Both the position numbers and the translations under genes were made by a program. A DNA stretch of 64,000 nt from JTS-RE37 sp963756115. GTDB lineage: Bacteria > Bacteroidota > Bacteroidia > Flavobacteriales > Flavobacteriaceae. The notes below the pieces were generated by a model. It saw only the letters and a list, made by a program, of their open reading frames with translations, was not told the DNA's origin and did no database searches. Location of the stretch: positions 868,001-932,000 of the forward strand of contig CAVWMN010000010.1 of NCBI GenBank assembly GCA_963756115.1, in the 5' to 3' direction. Of this stretch, positions 18,418-27,075 are shown one piece after another; within the stretch, counting starts at the first letter, position 1; the number at the start of each line of letters is the position of its first letter.

Positions 18418-19017
18418 ATGAGAAAGCTTCTCATTTTAATAATAATCATTTCAAATTCGACCTTATTCGGACAAAATTTGACGGAAATAAATGAAAGCCT
18501 TGGCTTGCCTGACTCGTTGACCAATAAAATGGAAATCCGAATTTATAGAACTTCTGGAATGACAAACTACACGGGGCTTTTTAGAATGTACCAAGACAGT
18601 ATGGAAATATGGAGGGCGGAATTGATTGACTATTACGCAAAAGTCCCGAATTACGCAGAATTGAAAGTTGAAAAAAGAAAGTTGAAATCAAAAAGCAAAA
18701 TGGACTTGGTTTGGCTACAAATTCAAAAAACAAATATTCAAGACTTGCCTAATATGGCGGAGATTGAATGGAAACTCAAAAAGAATCCTCAAATCGTCAA
18801 GGACATGGGAGAAACTGTTTTGAGTTGGCAAAAAAGTTCAATTCTGGATGGAGAAGGATTTGACGTTCATTTTCGCTGGGGAAAACACCTTAATCGAATA
18901 TATTATTCAAACCCTGAAAGTTATTTACGGATTTATGATAATGTGGATGAATTGATTTTCTTTAACGAATTACTGAACGTATTACGGGATGAATTCGGTG
19001 TGTGGAAAAATAACTAA
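18418..19017 (+). CDS. Hypothetical secreted protein
   Basis: This is cassette 11. The ATG at 18418 is taken as the start; the TTG at 18406 lies inside the boundary. The 199-residue product has a signal peptide (KLLILIIIISNSTLFGQ). The charged mature part has MEIRIYRTSGMTNYTGLFRMY and a helical C-terminus. The single-gene cassette is bounded by GTTGTGCTTA and TAAGCACAAC, the latter overlapping the stop codon. I do not recognise the family. Confidence 0.72.
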   Translation: MRKLLILIIIISNSTLFGQNLTEINESLGLPDSLTNKMEIRIYRTSGMTNYTGLFRMYQDSMEIWRAELIDYYAKVPNYAELKVEKRKLKSKSKMDLVWLQIQKTNIQDLPNMAEIEWKLKKNPQIVKDMGETVLSWQKSSILDGEGFDVHFRWGKHLNRIYYSNPESYLRIYDNVDELIFFNELLNVLRDEFGVWKNN

Positions 19018-19220
19018 GCACAACAATACCTATAGCAAATAGGGCATAAAGTGCTAGATTTAATGGTTTGGGTTTATTTACTAAGTCCGCCAAATCTTTT
19101 AGATTTGGCTTTTAATATGAAAAAGATAAAAACAAAACAAAAAGCTTTGGCTACGAGCGCAAACGGAAAGGTCAGCGTTCCTTACCTGCCCTACTTGCCA
19201 TAGCCGAGCCGTTATGTGCA
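19015..19220 (+). other. attC-like site of cassette 11 with embedded terminator
   Basis: TAAGCACAAC (19015-19024) to GTTATGTGCA (19211-19220). Arms are CCTATAGCAAATAGGGC and GCCCTACTTGCCATAGCC. It contains the terminator at 19089-19113. Confidence 0.75.
19089..19113 (+). terminator. Intrinsic terminator inside an attC-like site
   Basis: GCCAAATCT (19089-19097) and AGATTTGGC (19101-19109) form a 9 bp perfect stem with a 3-base loop, followed by TTTT. The same hairpin occurs in sites at 27596 and 32523. Confidence 0.65.
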
Positions 19221-19270
19221 ATTTGCTCGTGTTACCAAGATTTGGTAAATTTGAGCTAAATCAATCCAAA

Positions 19271-19513
19271 ATGGGAAAAAACACTTCAATATCACTCGGA
19301 AAACATTTTGAGGAATTCATCAATGACGAGGTAAAATCTGGTAGATATAGTTCTGTCAGTGAGGTAATCCGCTCTGCGCTACGCATGCTAGAGCGCGAAG
19401 AAAAAAAAGAAAGAGAACTGATTAAAGCTCTCGAACTCGGAGAACAAAGTGGATTTGTTGAAAATTTTGACCCTAAACAAAATTTGATTGAATTACATCG
19501 CAAACACTTATGA
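19271..19513 (+). CDS. parD: ParD-family ribbon-helix-helix antitoxin
   Basis: This is the first gene of cassette 12. The 80-residue protein starts at ATG 19271 (MGKNTSISLGKHFEEFINDEV). It has the RHH strand NTSISLG, the helix pair around GRYSSVSEVIRSALRMLE, and an acidic tail (SGFVENFDPKQNLIELHRKHL) that would wrap around the toxin. It overlaps the toxin gene by four bases (ATGA). ParD neutralises ParE and represses the operon. The length is standard for the family. Confidence 0.9.
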   Translation: MGKNTSISLGKHFEEFINDEVKSGRYSSVSEVIRSALRMLEREEKKERELIKALELGEQSGFVENFDPKQNLIELHRKHL

Positions 19514-19812
19514 GTGTCATTAATTATCGGATAAGTAAGCAAGCTATTGATGATTTAAATGACGTTTGGATTTATACTTATCATAAATGGTCCCAGGAAC
19601 AGGCGGATAGATATTACGAATTAATAATTGGGGAGATTGAATTTATTACCGACAATTATCTAACTGGAAAATCCGCTGAACAAACACGAAATGACTATCG
19701 TGTTACTAAAATCAAATCGCATTTGATCTTTTATAGAAAAGTTGAAAATGAGATAGTTGAAATCGTTAGGATTCTTCATCAGAGAATGGATATTAAAAAA
19801 CGACTGAAATAA
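19510..19812 (+). CDS. parE: ParE/RelE-superfamily toxin
   Basis: The 100-residue protein has the ParE fold signature: ISKQAIDDLNDVWIYTYHKWSQEQADRYYELI at the N-terminus, then DYRVTKIKSHLIFYRKVENEIVEIVRILHQRMDIKKRL at the C-terminus. ParE toxins poison DNA gyrase. The gene directly follows ParD in the same cassette and appears intact. Such pairs stabilise cassette arrays against deletion. Confidence 0.92.
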   Translation: MSVINYRISKQAIDDLNDVWIYTYHKWSQEQADRYYELIIGEIEFITDNYLTGKSAEQTRNDYRVTKIKSHLIFYRKVENEIVEIVRILHQRMDIKKRLK

Positions 19813-19817
19813 AAAAC

Positions 19818-20073
19818 TGCACACAACAGCGGCTATACGCCATGGCTTCTCCCCTGCACTCAAGAAAATTTAATCTATATTTAAAATCTAAACATACTGC
19901 TTACCGTTTTGCGAAAGCCAGTTGTTGGGGAAAGGTCTGGGAATGGTTTTCTCCGCAAGATAACTCATTGTCTGATCTCCTGGACCAGCCTAAGGCAAGA
20001 TCCAAACAACTGTCATAAATCCCTGCCTCCGGCAGGCAGGCGCAACGGCGCATAGCCGTACTCGTTGTAAGTC
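19818..20073 (+). other. attC-like site of cassette 12 (long class)
   Basis: TGCACACAAC (19818-19827) to GTTGTAAGTC (20064-20073). Arms are AGCGGCTATACGCCATGGC and GGCGCATAGCCG. It has the CCAGTTGTTGGG / CCAAACAACTG inner hairpin and a REP-like palindrome at 20022-20040. Confidence 0.75.
20022..20040. repeat. REP-like palindrome
   Basis: CCTGCCTCCGGCAGGCAGG is a short GC-rich palindrome embedded in an attC-like site. It is identical to 21741-21759. Confidence 0.65.
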
Positions 20074-20090
20074 ATTTAACAAAACTCATT

Positions 20091-20936
20091 TTGAAAAATA
20101 TTCTTAAACTATTACTGATTTCATTTCTACCAGTGTTGGTAGTTGCCCTTTTTATGAATTTTATTAGTTTAAACTTAAGCTATGTGGTAATGGTCGGGAT
20201 TACAATATTATTTGCTGTTTCATTTTGGCAAGCGAAAAACCCAACCAACGTATTATTGAAAATTTTAATCTTAATCACCCCTATTGCCATAGTATTTTAT
20301 TTATTAGTTGTTGAGGAATTATCAAATCTATGGATCGCGTTGCCACTATTTTTAATTGCCACAGTTCTAGGACAACTATTTAAAAACAAAACGCATAGTT
20401 TATTAGGTTTTTCGGGGTTGTTCATTATCACTGCCTTTATTTGTTTTACCTATATACCTGACGCAATTGCTGAAAACTTGAGTCAAACATTAAATGAACC
20501 TGCCCAACAATTTGAATTACAAGATTTGCTTTCATCTGAAAAAATTAATAATAATTCCGTAAAGGATAAAGTGGTGGTACTCGATTTTTTTGGAACATGG
20601 TGTGCCCCCTGTATTCAAGAAATGAAAGAGCTTAAAGAAATTAAATCTTCTTTAAGTGAATATGAGAATGAACTTGAGTTTATTGTTGTTTGTACAGATA
20701 CAGGAGGTGATACCCCAGACAAAGCGATAAACTTTCATAAAAAAAGAGAATTACCATTCAGACTGGCGTTCGATTACGATTCCAACAATCATAAAAATTT
20801 TAATTTCTCCGGAGTTCCAGCATTGGTCGTAATTGATAAAAAAGGAAACATTAGATTTTCACATGAAGGTTATAATCAAGCCGAAAATTTATCTGGCACG
20901 CTTAGAACGTTGTTAATTGAGCTATTAAAAGAATAA
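20091..20936 (+). CDS. TlpA-like membrane-anchored thioredoxin-fold protein
   Basis: This is cassette 13. The 281-residue protein uses a TTG start (LKNILKLLLISFLPVLVVAL). It has about four hydrophobic segments over residues 5-125 and then a periplasmic thioredoxin domain with the active site WCAPC (Trp170 to Cys174), TDTGGDTPDKAINF, and the cis-Pro region SGVPALVVIDKKGNIRF. TlpA/ResA proteins reduce or exchange disulfides in the periplasm, for example during cytochrome c maturation. It is a single-gene cassette with GTTGTAAGTC / GACTTACAAC ends. Confidence 0.85.
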   Translation: MKNILKLLLISFLPVLVVALFMNFISLNLSYVVMVGITILFAVSFWQAKNPTNVLLKILILITPIAIVFYLLVVEELSNLWIALPLFLIATVLGQLFKNKTHSLLGFSGLFIITAFICFTYIPDAIAENLSQTLNEPAQQFELQDLLSSEKINNNSVKDKVVVLDFFGTWCAPCIQEMKELKEIKSSLSEYENELEFIVVCTDTGGDTPDKAINFHKKRELPFRLAFDYDSNNHKNFNFSGVPALVVIDKKGNIRFSHEGYNQAENLSGTLRTLLIELLKE

Positions 20937-20939
20937 AAC

Positions 20940-21078
20940 GACTTACAACAACGCATAAAAAACATAGCCAAAATTGGCTATATTTATAACTCCCCTTTTT
21001 AAAACAAAAATTAAACGTGTGCGGAAAAAAACGAAGCTAAAGATCGGCTACGTTTTTTATACGAGGACGTTGGCAAAC
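20940..21078 (+). other. attC-like site of cassette 13
   Basis: GACTTACAAC (20940-20949) to GTTGGCAAAC (21069-21078). Arms are ACGCATAAAAAACATAGCC and GGCTACGTTTTTTATACG. An internal TAGCCAAAATTGGCTA hairpin is visible. Confidence 0.75.
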
Positions 21079-21095
21079 ATTAAAAACAAGATAGT

Positions 21096-21563
21096 GTGAA
21101 AGCATGGAGATTTACATTAAAAAGTAGCCCTAAAGAGATTAGTGAGAAATTGCAGTCTGAACTTAATTCTATTGGCGGCTTTGTTTTCAACTTGAATCCT
21201 GAAAAAAATAATTCAGTGACCTTTAAAGTGCGTAAAAGGATTCTTTATGCATGGTATATGGCATTCCAGAATTGGACCGTTGTTAAAGGTGAATTATTAA
21301 AAAATGACACAGAATATAAGACCAATGTGGAAATTACATTTAACCAACACTTCTTTATAAGATTGATAATATTGACACATATCATTTTAATCTTAGGTTT
21401 TCTTATTGCTATATTCTCAGGAATAAATAACAATGCTACCATGTACATTCTCGGAGGAACATTGTTAGCTTTAGGAATAGTTTTATGGATTGCGTTACAA
21501 AGAAAATTCGAAAAGGATACTCGAAAATATAAATCGTTGATAACAGACATCTTGGAGCTTTAA
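21096..21563 (+). CDS. Hypothetical membrane protein
   Basis: This is cassette 14. It has a GTG start. The 155-residue protein has a soluble N-terminal domain (KAWRFTLKSSPKEISEKLQS) and two transmembrane helices (about 88-108 and 114-133), then a basic cytoplasmic tail. The N-terminal half looks like a START/SRPBCC-type small sandwich, but this is only pattern similarity. It is a single-gene cassette with GTTGGCAAAC / GTTTGCCAAC ends. The function is unknown. Confidence 0.7.
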   Translation: MKAWRFTLKSSPKEISEKLQSELNSIGGFVFNLNPEKNNSVTFKVRKRILYAWYMAFQNWTVVKGELLKNDTEYKTNVEITFNQHFFIRLIILTHIILILGFLIAIFSGINNNATMYILGGTLLALGIVLWIALQRKFEKDTRKYKSLITDILEL

Positions 21564-21572
21564 AAGGAAAAC

Positions 21573-21792
21573 GTTTGCCAACATTGGCTATGAACAAGCG
21601 CTACCTTCCCACTTTTGAGAATAATTCCTACATTTAAAAAAAATAGTACCGGCCAGAACGCCCTGGTCGGTGCTGTGCCCGCCAGCGTTAATCTCGCCCG
21701 GAATTCCCGGGCGACCCAAACCTCGCACAGCACCGGAACCCCTGCCTCCGGCAGGCAGGCGCAACGGCACCTAGCCGTACACGTTGGCAACA
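21573..21792 (+). other. attC-like site of cassette 14 (GC-rich class)
   Basis: GTTTGCCAAC (21573-21582) to GTTGGCAACA (21783-21792). The inner GC-rich hairpins match those of the site at 13323, including GGTCGGTGCTGTGCC / CGCACAGCACCG. Only the flanks differ, according to the cassette. Confidence 0.72.
21741..21759. repeat. REP-like palindrome
   Basis: CCTGCCTCCGGCAGGCAGG, the same palindrome as at 20022-20040, embedded in an attC-like site. Confidence 0.65.
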
Positions 21793-21856
21793 AGCTAAAA
21801 AACACTATGACCTTTCAGAAAAACTTTTGTCTATAGATAAACAATACAACTATTAA

Positions 21857-22489
21857 ATGAAAAAAGCTTCTTGGATTACAATAGGGATTTTATCCACACT
21901 CATTGGACTATATCCAATTATCTACTTTTTGTTTGACAGACGATTTGGGCTATTGTCATCAAAGTCAGTTGAACTTTTAAATGACAATTTATGGAATATT
22001 GCATTCTATGGACATATAACTCTTGGTGGACTAGCTTTATTAATTGGATGGTTACAATTTAGCAATAAGTTGAGAATAAAGAAGACTAAACTGCATAGAA
22101 CAATTGGAAAAATTTATGTGATTTCTGTTTTCATAAGTGGAATTTGTGGTCTTTTTATTGCTTTGTACGCTACTGGTGGAATTATCAGTATCCTCGGATT
22201 CTTTTCATTAGGATTAATTTGGTTGACTACCACTATTTTAGGCTTTAAAGCAATTAAAAAAGGAAATATTGAATTACACGAAAAATTTATGATTTTTAGT
22301 TATGCTGCTTGTTTCGCCGCAGTAACTTTAAGAGTTTGGCTTCCATTATTAACTATTGCAATTGGTGAATTCAATAGTGCTTACAGAATCGTTGCGTGGC
22401 TTTGTTGGGTTCCTAATATAATTGTTGCATTCCTAATTGTAAGGAATAAAAGAAAACATACAATAAAGCCAGTTGCCAACACCGTATAA
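21857..22489 (+). CDS. DUF2306-family membrane protein
   Basis: This is cassette 15. The 210-residue integral membrane protein has about six helices and the DUF2306 hallmarks: HITLGGLALLIGWLQF, KLHRTIGKIYVISV and a conserved HEKFMIFSYAACFAAVTLR. Conserved histidines within helices suggest heme or quinone binding, by analogy with cytochrome b561-like proteins. The last codons (KPVANTV) lie inside the cassette's own recombination site (GTTGCCAAC). A second DUF2306 protein lies at 38353. Confidence 0.85.
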   Translation: MKKASWITIGILSTLIGLYPIIYFLFDRRFGLLSSKSVELLNDNLWNIAFYGHITLGGLALLIGWLQFSNKLRIKKTKLHRTIGKIYVISVFISGICGLFIALYATGGIISILGFFSLGLIWLTTTILGFKAIKKGNIELHEKFMIFSYAACFAAVTLRVWLPLLTIAIGEFNSAYRIVAWLCWVPNIIVAFLIVRNKRKHTIKPVANTV

Positions 22490-22608
22490 AATTAATTGCT
22501 GGTTTTAGTCTACTTACGAAAGTCCTCGCGGACTTTCTGTCTGTGAGTTATTTGCTAACTTTAGTGCATAAACCACGCAACTAATCTTATTCAAGACAGT
22601 TGGAAGTC
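22472..22608 (+). other. attC-like site of cassette 15, overlapping the CDS end
   Basis: GTTGCCAAC (22472-22480) lies within the last codons of the DUF2306 gene. The right core is GTTGGAAGTC (22599-22608). The internal GTCCTCGCGGAC hairpin is a distinct class. Confidence 0.6.
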
Positions 22609-22628
22609 ATTTACCACAACCCGCAATT

Positions 22629-23417
22629 ATGGTAGAAATTCAAAAAATAGAGACACTTTCGGACTTTACTCCAAAACGGATAAAAAAATACATATTTCTT
22701 TGGTGTTGTGAAGGAAATTTCTCTATTGAAGTTGATAACAAACTATTAACCTTGACTAAAAATCAAGTATTGACCATTACCTCTGGCCAATACCATTATT
22801 TTAAAAATACCCAAAGTGGAAAAGGGTATTTGCTTAATTTCACACTAGACTATTTCTGTAAAACGGAGAAGGACATTGAACTCATCTTTCAAAACAGTCT
22901 TTTTTGCCATTTTGATTATAACGAAATCATTACCACTAATAATACTTTAGAAATTAACCAACAGTTACAAAAAATAGAGCAGGAACTCATACAGAAACCT
23001 TTTCAATATTTGGAATCTGTTCATTCCCGTATTGAATTATTACTGTTCGAGGTCAATCGCGCTAAAATTGCCAATGGTGGAGAAGTTTGGAAACCAGATG
23101 CCCTATTCCTGCGATTTTTGGAATTTGTCCGCAATAATTTTGAAAATAATTATTCTCTAAAAGAAATAGCAGCACGATTGCAAACTACTGAATTGAAATT
23201 AAATGAACTTGCCAAACTACACGCAGGTAAAACAGCTCAAAATATTATTTATGGTTTAGTGATTTCCGAAGCCAAACGCAAATTGCAATATGAGGGAAAA
23301 AGTGTCAAGGAAATAGCCTTTGAATTGGGTTTTAAGGACCCTTATTACTTCTCGAAATTTTTTAAAAATCACACAGAAATATCACCTTCCGAGTTTCAAA
23401 AAGAGTCTTCACTCTAA
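22629..23417 (+). CDS. AraC-family transcriptional regulator
   Basis: This is the first gene of the multi-gene cassette 16. The 262-residue protein has an N-terminal cupin-like sensing half (LTLTKNQVLTITSGQYHYFKN) and a C-terminal double HTH over about 165-260. The second helix-turn-helix is typical: VKEIAFELGFKDPYYFSKFFKNHTEISPSEFQK. It lies upstream of DJ-1, cupin and metallo-beta-lactamase genes and probably activates them. The effector is unknown. Confidence 0.92.
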   Translation: MVEIQKIETLSDFTPKRIKKYIFLWCCEGNFSIEVDNKLLTLTKNQVLTITSGQYHYFKNTQSGKGYLLNFTLDYFCKTEKDIELIFQNSLFCHFDYNEIITTNNTLEINQQLQKIEQELIQKPFQYLESVHSRIELLLFEVNRAKIANGGEVWKPDALFLRFLEFVRNNFENNYSLKEIAARLQTTELKLNELAKLHAGKTAQNIIYGLVISEAKRKLQYEGKSVKEIAFELGFKDPYYFSKFFKNHTEISPSEFQKESSL

Positions 23418-23497
23418 ATCTTACATCATAAACTTGGGATTTTCCATTTTATAGGTTTATAGCATTCCCCAACTTTGTCTCATCAAATTTATTAAAG

Positions 23498-24217
23498 ATG
23501 AAATCAATATTAATAGGGGTTTTTTGTTTAGCAAGTTTAGCTTGTCAAAATTCCCAATCTAAAATTCAAAGTAAAATGGAAATTCAAGAAAAAAATCAAT
23601 TGTCAAAAATTGGCATACTCATTTTTGATGGCTTTTTGGCCAGCGAAGTAGTCGCGCCATTGGATGTGTTTACCAAAGCTAATGAAAATGGCAAACCACT
23701 ATTCAATGTGTTTCTAATTGCTGAAACCAACAATCCTTATGTTAGTGAAGAAGGCTTAAAAATTATTCCGGACGTGACCATTGCTAATTGTCCCGATTTG
23801 GACGTTTTGGTCGTACCCAGTTCAATGAACCCTGATAACCAAATACACGACCAAACCCTAATTGACTTTATTAAACTACAAAGTGAAAAAACCGATTATA
23901 CAGCAAGCCATTGTGCAGGAGCTTTCCTTTTGGCGGAATCCGGAGTAGCCGATGGAAAACAGATCGTTACTTATTGTGGAGGTGGTGAAACACTTCAAAA
24001 AGAGTATCCTTCCCTTTTGGTTCAAGATGATAGTGTAAATACAGTGGTTACGGATGGCAAAATAATTTCATCCAACGGTAACCTAGTAAGCTATTTGGCA
24101 TCCTTGGAACTGTTGGAAAAAATGGCTGGAATAGCCCAAAGAATACAAGTTGAAGACGAATTATTAATCCATAAATTAAATAAAAATGAACATTCAGGAT
24201 TATATCACCAAAAGTAA
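23498..24217 (+). CDS. DJ-1/PfpI-family lipoprotein
   Basis: The 239-residue protein has a lipobox SLAC (Cys16), then a DJ-1/PfpI domain from about residue 36: KIGILIFDGFLASEVVAPLDVF. The nucleophile elbow ASHCAGAFLLAESG carries Cys139, and later ADGKQIVTYCGGG appears. Members include glyoxalases, amidases and the sensing domains of GATase1-type AraC regulators. Export to the envelope is unusual for the family. The gene overlaps the cupin gene by 32 bases. The exact activity is uncertain. Confidence 0.85.
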   Translation: MKSILIGVFCLASLACQNSQSKIQSKMEIQEKNQLSKIGILIFDGFLASEVVAPLDVFTKANENGKPLFNVFLIAETNNPYVSEEGLKIIPDVTIANCPDLDVLVVPSSMNPDNQIHDQTLIDFIKLQSEKTDYTASHCAGAFLLAESGVADGKQIVTYCGGGETLQKEYPSLLVQDDSVNTVVTDGKIISSNGNLVSYLASLELLEKMAGIAQRIQVEDELLIHKLNKNEHSGLYHQK

Positions 24218-24548
24218 CAAGGTAAACTGGGAACCATTGATTGAAAATGGCATCAACTATGAAGGTCTATCGGTTAAATCACTACAATTCGATAAAGCCA
24301 CCAACCGCTCCAAAGCCATTTTGCTGAAGTTTGAAAAAGGGGCTTCATATCCTTATCACGTCCATCCAGCGGGAGAAGAAATATTGGTATTGGAAGGCAG
24401 TTGCGTAATTCATCACGAAACTTTGGCCCAAGGCGATTATTTGTACACACCGCCAATAGGTAAACACAGTGTTTACTCCAAAACGGGATGCGTGTTGTTT
24501 TTATCCATACCGGAGGAAGTTATCTTAATTCCCAAAGAAAATGAATAA
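24186..24548 (+). CDS. Cupin-domain protein (ChrR-like)
   Basis: The 120-residue single cupin has the metal-binding motifs YHVHPAGEEILVLEG and PPIGKHSVYSKTGC. It is similar to ChrR-type cupins that bind zinc or handle oxidised small molecules. It overlaps the upstream DJ-1 gene by 32 bases and the downstream gene by eight, so translation is probably coupled. In this context (AraC, DJ-1, MBL) it may belong to a detoxification cassette. This role is inference. Confidence 0.85.
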   Translation: MNIQDYITKSNKVNWEPLIENGINYEGLSVKSLQFDKATNRSKAILLKFEKGASYPYHVHPAGEEILVLEGSCVIHHETLAQGDYLYTPPIGKHSVYSKTGCVLFLSIPEEVILIPKENE

Positions 24549-25329
24549 AGGAAGAATCTGTGCAACTTGTGGTACAAAATATCCGACTAGTTTCACGGAT
24601 AACCATTGTTTGATTTGTGAGGACGACAGGCAGTATGTGCCGTTGGATGAACAAAAATGGACATCAAGCTTTGAATTGACTCAAAAGCACAAAGTAAAAA
24701 TCAAGCAACTAAAAGCCAATTTGTTTGAACTAGTTGTTAACCCCGATTTTGCAATTGGTCAACGTGCCATATTAGTCGTGTCGGAATCAGGGAATATATT
24801 GTGAGACTGTATTCCTCTACTTGATGAAAATGCCATTGCGTTTATCAATGAAAAAGGCGGATTACAGGCCATTACCATTTCACATCCCCATTATTATAGC
24901 AATATGAAGGATTGGGCAGAAACCTTTGACTGCCCAATCTTTCTGCCGAATTCAGAACAAGATTTTATAGTAAACCCAACGGATAAGATTCAGTTTTGGA
25001 AAGACGATTTAATGGATTTTTGGGATGGTATTCAATTGATAAAAATCGGCGGTCATTTCCCTGGAAGCAGTATTTTGTTACTTCCGAAAACAAGCGGAAA
25101 AGGAATTGTTTTGTGTGGAGATACATTTAATCTTTCATTGAGTATGAAACATTTTTCGGTAATGTACAGCTACCCAAATAGGATGCCATTACACATAAAA
25201 GAAATTGATAAAATCAAACAGAAAATGCAACATATCGACTTTGCTGAACTTTATGGTTTCTGGCCCTATCAAAATCTATCGACCAATCCCAAGAAAATAT
25301 TAATGGAATCGTTGGAGCGATATAAATAA
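24541..25329 (+). pseudogene. Metallo-beta-lactamase-fold hydrolase interrupted by an in-frame UGA
   Basis: The frame begins with a rubredoxin-like zinc knuckle (CATCGTKYPTSFTDNHCLIC). It runs to a TGA at 24802-24804, and continues in the same frame to 25329. Around the stop the protein reads SESGNIL-stop-DCIPLLDE, where family members usually have LWDC, so a TGG (Trp) codon has become TGA. The rest has ITISHPHYYSN (HxH-type metal motif), IKIGGHFPGSSILLL and GIVLCGDTF, as in MBL hydrolases. The total would be 262 residues. It is the last gene of cassette 16. It is either a nonsense pseudogene or, less likely, read through. Confidence 0.88.
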
Positions 25330-25333
25330 AAAC

Positions 25334-25471
25334 GCCTGCCAACAAGGTGTATAAGCAATAGCGGTTTAGGAATCGACCTGAACCGTTTTTTTATTAAATT
25401 AAAGTATATTGTAGAACGAAAAGTAGTTGAGATAAATCCGCTACTGCTCTTACACAAGACCGTTGTGTGTA
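25334..25471 (+). other. attC-like site of cassette 16 with embedded terminator
   Basis: GCCTGCCAAC (ending 25343) to GTTGTGTGTA (25462-25471). Arms are GTGTATAAGCAATAGCGG and CCGCTACTGCTCTTACAC. The left flank does not match this cassette's start (GTTGGAAGTC), so a boundary has been exchanged or lost. Confidence 0.7.
25362..25393 (+). terminator. Intrinsic terminator inside an attC-like site
   Basis: CGGTTTAGG (25362-25370) pairs with CCTGAACCG (25377-25385) and is followed by TTTTTTTA. It would end transcription of cassette 16. Confidence 0.65.
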
Positions 25472-25484
25472 ATTAAAATAGAAC

Positions 25485-26129
25485 ATGAGAGAACTTTCTA
25501 CAAAAGCTCAAATCATAAATTCCAAGATTAACGAGAACACCAAACTAGGAGATCTTAGAAAAATTGCCAAAGAAATAAATGTGGACCATGAACTATCTTT
25601 GGAGCTTTGGTCAACAGGTAAATTCTTACCAAGGCAATTAGCTATTTTAATTATAGACAAAAAGCAATTGAACCAAGAGTCTATCAACGAGCTTGACCAA
25701 GAAATTCAGAAACATGAGTTTGATGAAAGGATCCATTTAATGGATTGGTTAATGGCGAATCAATTGACTAAAGACACAAAGATTATTTCCTTGATTGAAT
25801 CTTGGGAACATAGTTCTTCGCCACTTCAACGAAGAGTGTTCTGGTACTATCAGGCTAGATTGCGTTGGATGGGTAACACAAATCATTCAAACACTGAATA
25901 CTTGATTTCTGCTATAGAAAAAAATATGATAAATGAAGAGCCTGAAGTTCAATGGGCCATGAATTATACTGCTGGTCAAATTGGAAAATGGCAAGAAGCA
26001 TATCGGGATAGATGTGTTTCTGTTGGCGAATCAACTGGACTTTATAAAGATGAAGTTGTTGCCAAGAATTGTACACCAAGCTATTTACCGGAATTTATCC
26101 GGATTGAAGTCAAAAAACTGAATAAATAA
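25485..26129 (+). CDS. AlkD-type DNA alkylation repair protein
   Basis: This is cassette 17. The 214-residue all-helical protein is built of HEAT-like repeats: DHELSLELWSTGKFLPRQLAILI, WEHSSSPLQRRVFWYYQARL and EPEVQWAMNYTAGQIGKW. This matches the AlkD/DUF1061 family, whose members remove alkylated bases without base flipping. The expected central Trp and Asp positions are plausible, but I did not align them. It is a single-gene cassette. A second, divergent member lies at 46841. Confidence 0.82.
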   Translation: MRELSTKAQIINSKINENTKLGDLRKIAKEINVDHELSLELWSTGKFLPRQLAILIIDKKQLNQESINELDQEIQKHEFDERIHLMDWLMANQLTKDTKIISLIESWEHSSSPLQRRVFWYYQARLRWMGNTNHSNTEYLISAIEKNMINEEPEVQWAMNYTAGQIGKWQEAYRDRCVSVGESTGLYKDEVVAKNCTPSYLPEFIRIEVKKLNK

Positions 26130-26132
26130 AAC

Positions 26133-26203
26133 TACACACAACCATGCGTAGTGCATAGCACCCGGCGGGATGCTACGACACCATACACAGAACGTTATGG
26201 GCT
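26133..26203 (+). other. attC-like site of cassette 17 (short class)
   Basis: TACACACAAC (26133-26142) to GTTATGGGCT (26194-26203), only 71 bp. Arms are TAGTGCATAGCACCCGGC and GCCGGGTG-like sequence around a GGCGGGATGC loop. This is close to the minimal attC length of classical integrons. Confidence 0.7.
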
Positions 26204-26222
26204 ATTTTAAAAAAACACCATC

Positions 26223-27033
26223 TTGAATAATGACTTCATCATACAAAAACCGTTAAATGTCCATCTGCAATCTCTAGTGGATTACTACTTTTTTTTTGGA
26301 CATTCCCATAACCGAATTGAAATTAGAGGAAGAAAATGTGATTCCCTTTCCCAGAATTACGTTCGGATATTTTTTCGAACATCCATTTTCGGTAACCAAC
26401 CATTCGACCGAAGAGACTATCAAGGCTGAAATGATTATTTCCCGAATATCCACAAATCAAATCTCGGTAAAACCGTTAACGGACAGAGTTAAAATTATTG
26501 GTGCTCATGTCAGACCCTATACTTTGGCATATTTATCGAACGAGAATATTTCGGAAATGCCTTGGCTCATCAAAACAGAGGACTTGTTCGGGAAAAACGC
26601 ACAAAATTTCAAGGACAGAATAAACAAATGCCCAAGTCCAAAAGAAATGTTCGTAGAAGTAGAAAACATTTTTTTGAGAACAATTTTAGCCAAGGACTTA
26701 AGCATTATCACAGAGGCAGTTCAAATTATCGAATCTCAAAAAGGGGAAATTCCACTTTCAACGCTCTCGGACAAAATTGGAATTTCAAACCGAACATTAC
26801 GAAACCATTTTTACAGATCAATCGGCTGTTCACCAAAAGAGTACATGCATTTGGTAAAATTAAAGCAGTCCGTTTACCAAATGAAATATTCGACCGATTC
26901 CTTGACATCTGTGTCGTATGAGCAAAATTATGCCGACCAAGCCCATTTTACGAATTCAGTCAAGAACATAACTGGCATTTCACCAAAAAATATCCGTAAA
27001 AAAATACCCGATTTCCGATTCTTGCAATTTTAA
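26223..27033 (+). pseudogene. AraC-family regulator with a poly-T frameshift
   Basis: Translation starts at a TTG at 26223 (NNDFIIQKPLNVHLQSLVDYYFF) and shifts frame at a run of nine or ten T residues near 26289-26298. It continues as LDIPITELKLEEENVIPFPRITFG and ends with an AraC double HTH (LSTLSDKIGISNRTLRNHFYRSIGCSPKEY). Removing or adding one T restores a 270-residue regulator. The gene precedes a membrane protein gene in cassette 18. A homopolymer slip could be a sequencing error, slippage-based phase variation or decay. Confidence 0.85.
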
Positions 27034-27075
27034 GATTGGTCATTGCATTAGTTTTGCTTCTTAAAACGAAAAGAA

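Noticed and set aside
21560..21805. GC-rich minus-strand frames inside the site at 21573-21792
   Set aside because: They arise from the GC-rich palindrome; the same frame appears in the related site at 13323 and has Arg/Gly-rich low-complexity translation.
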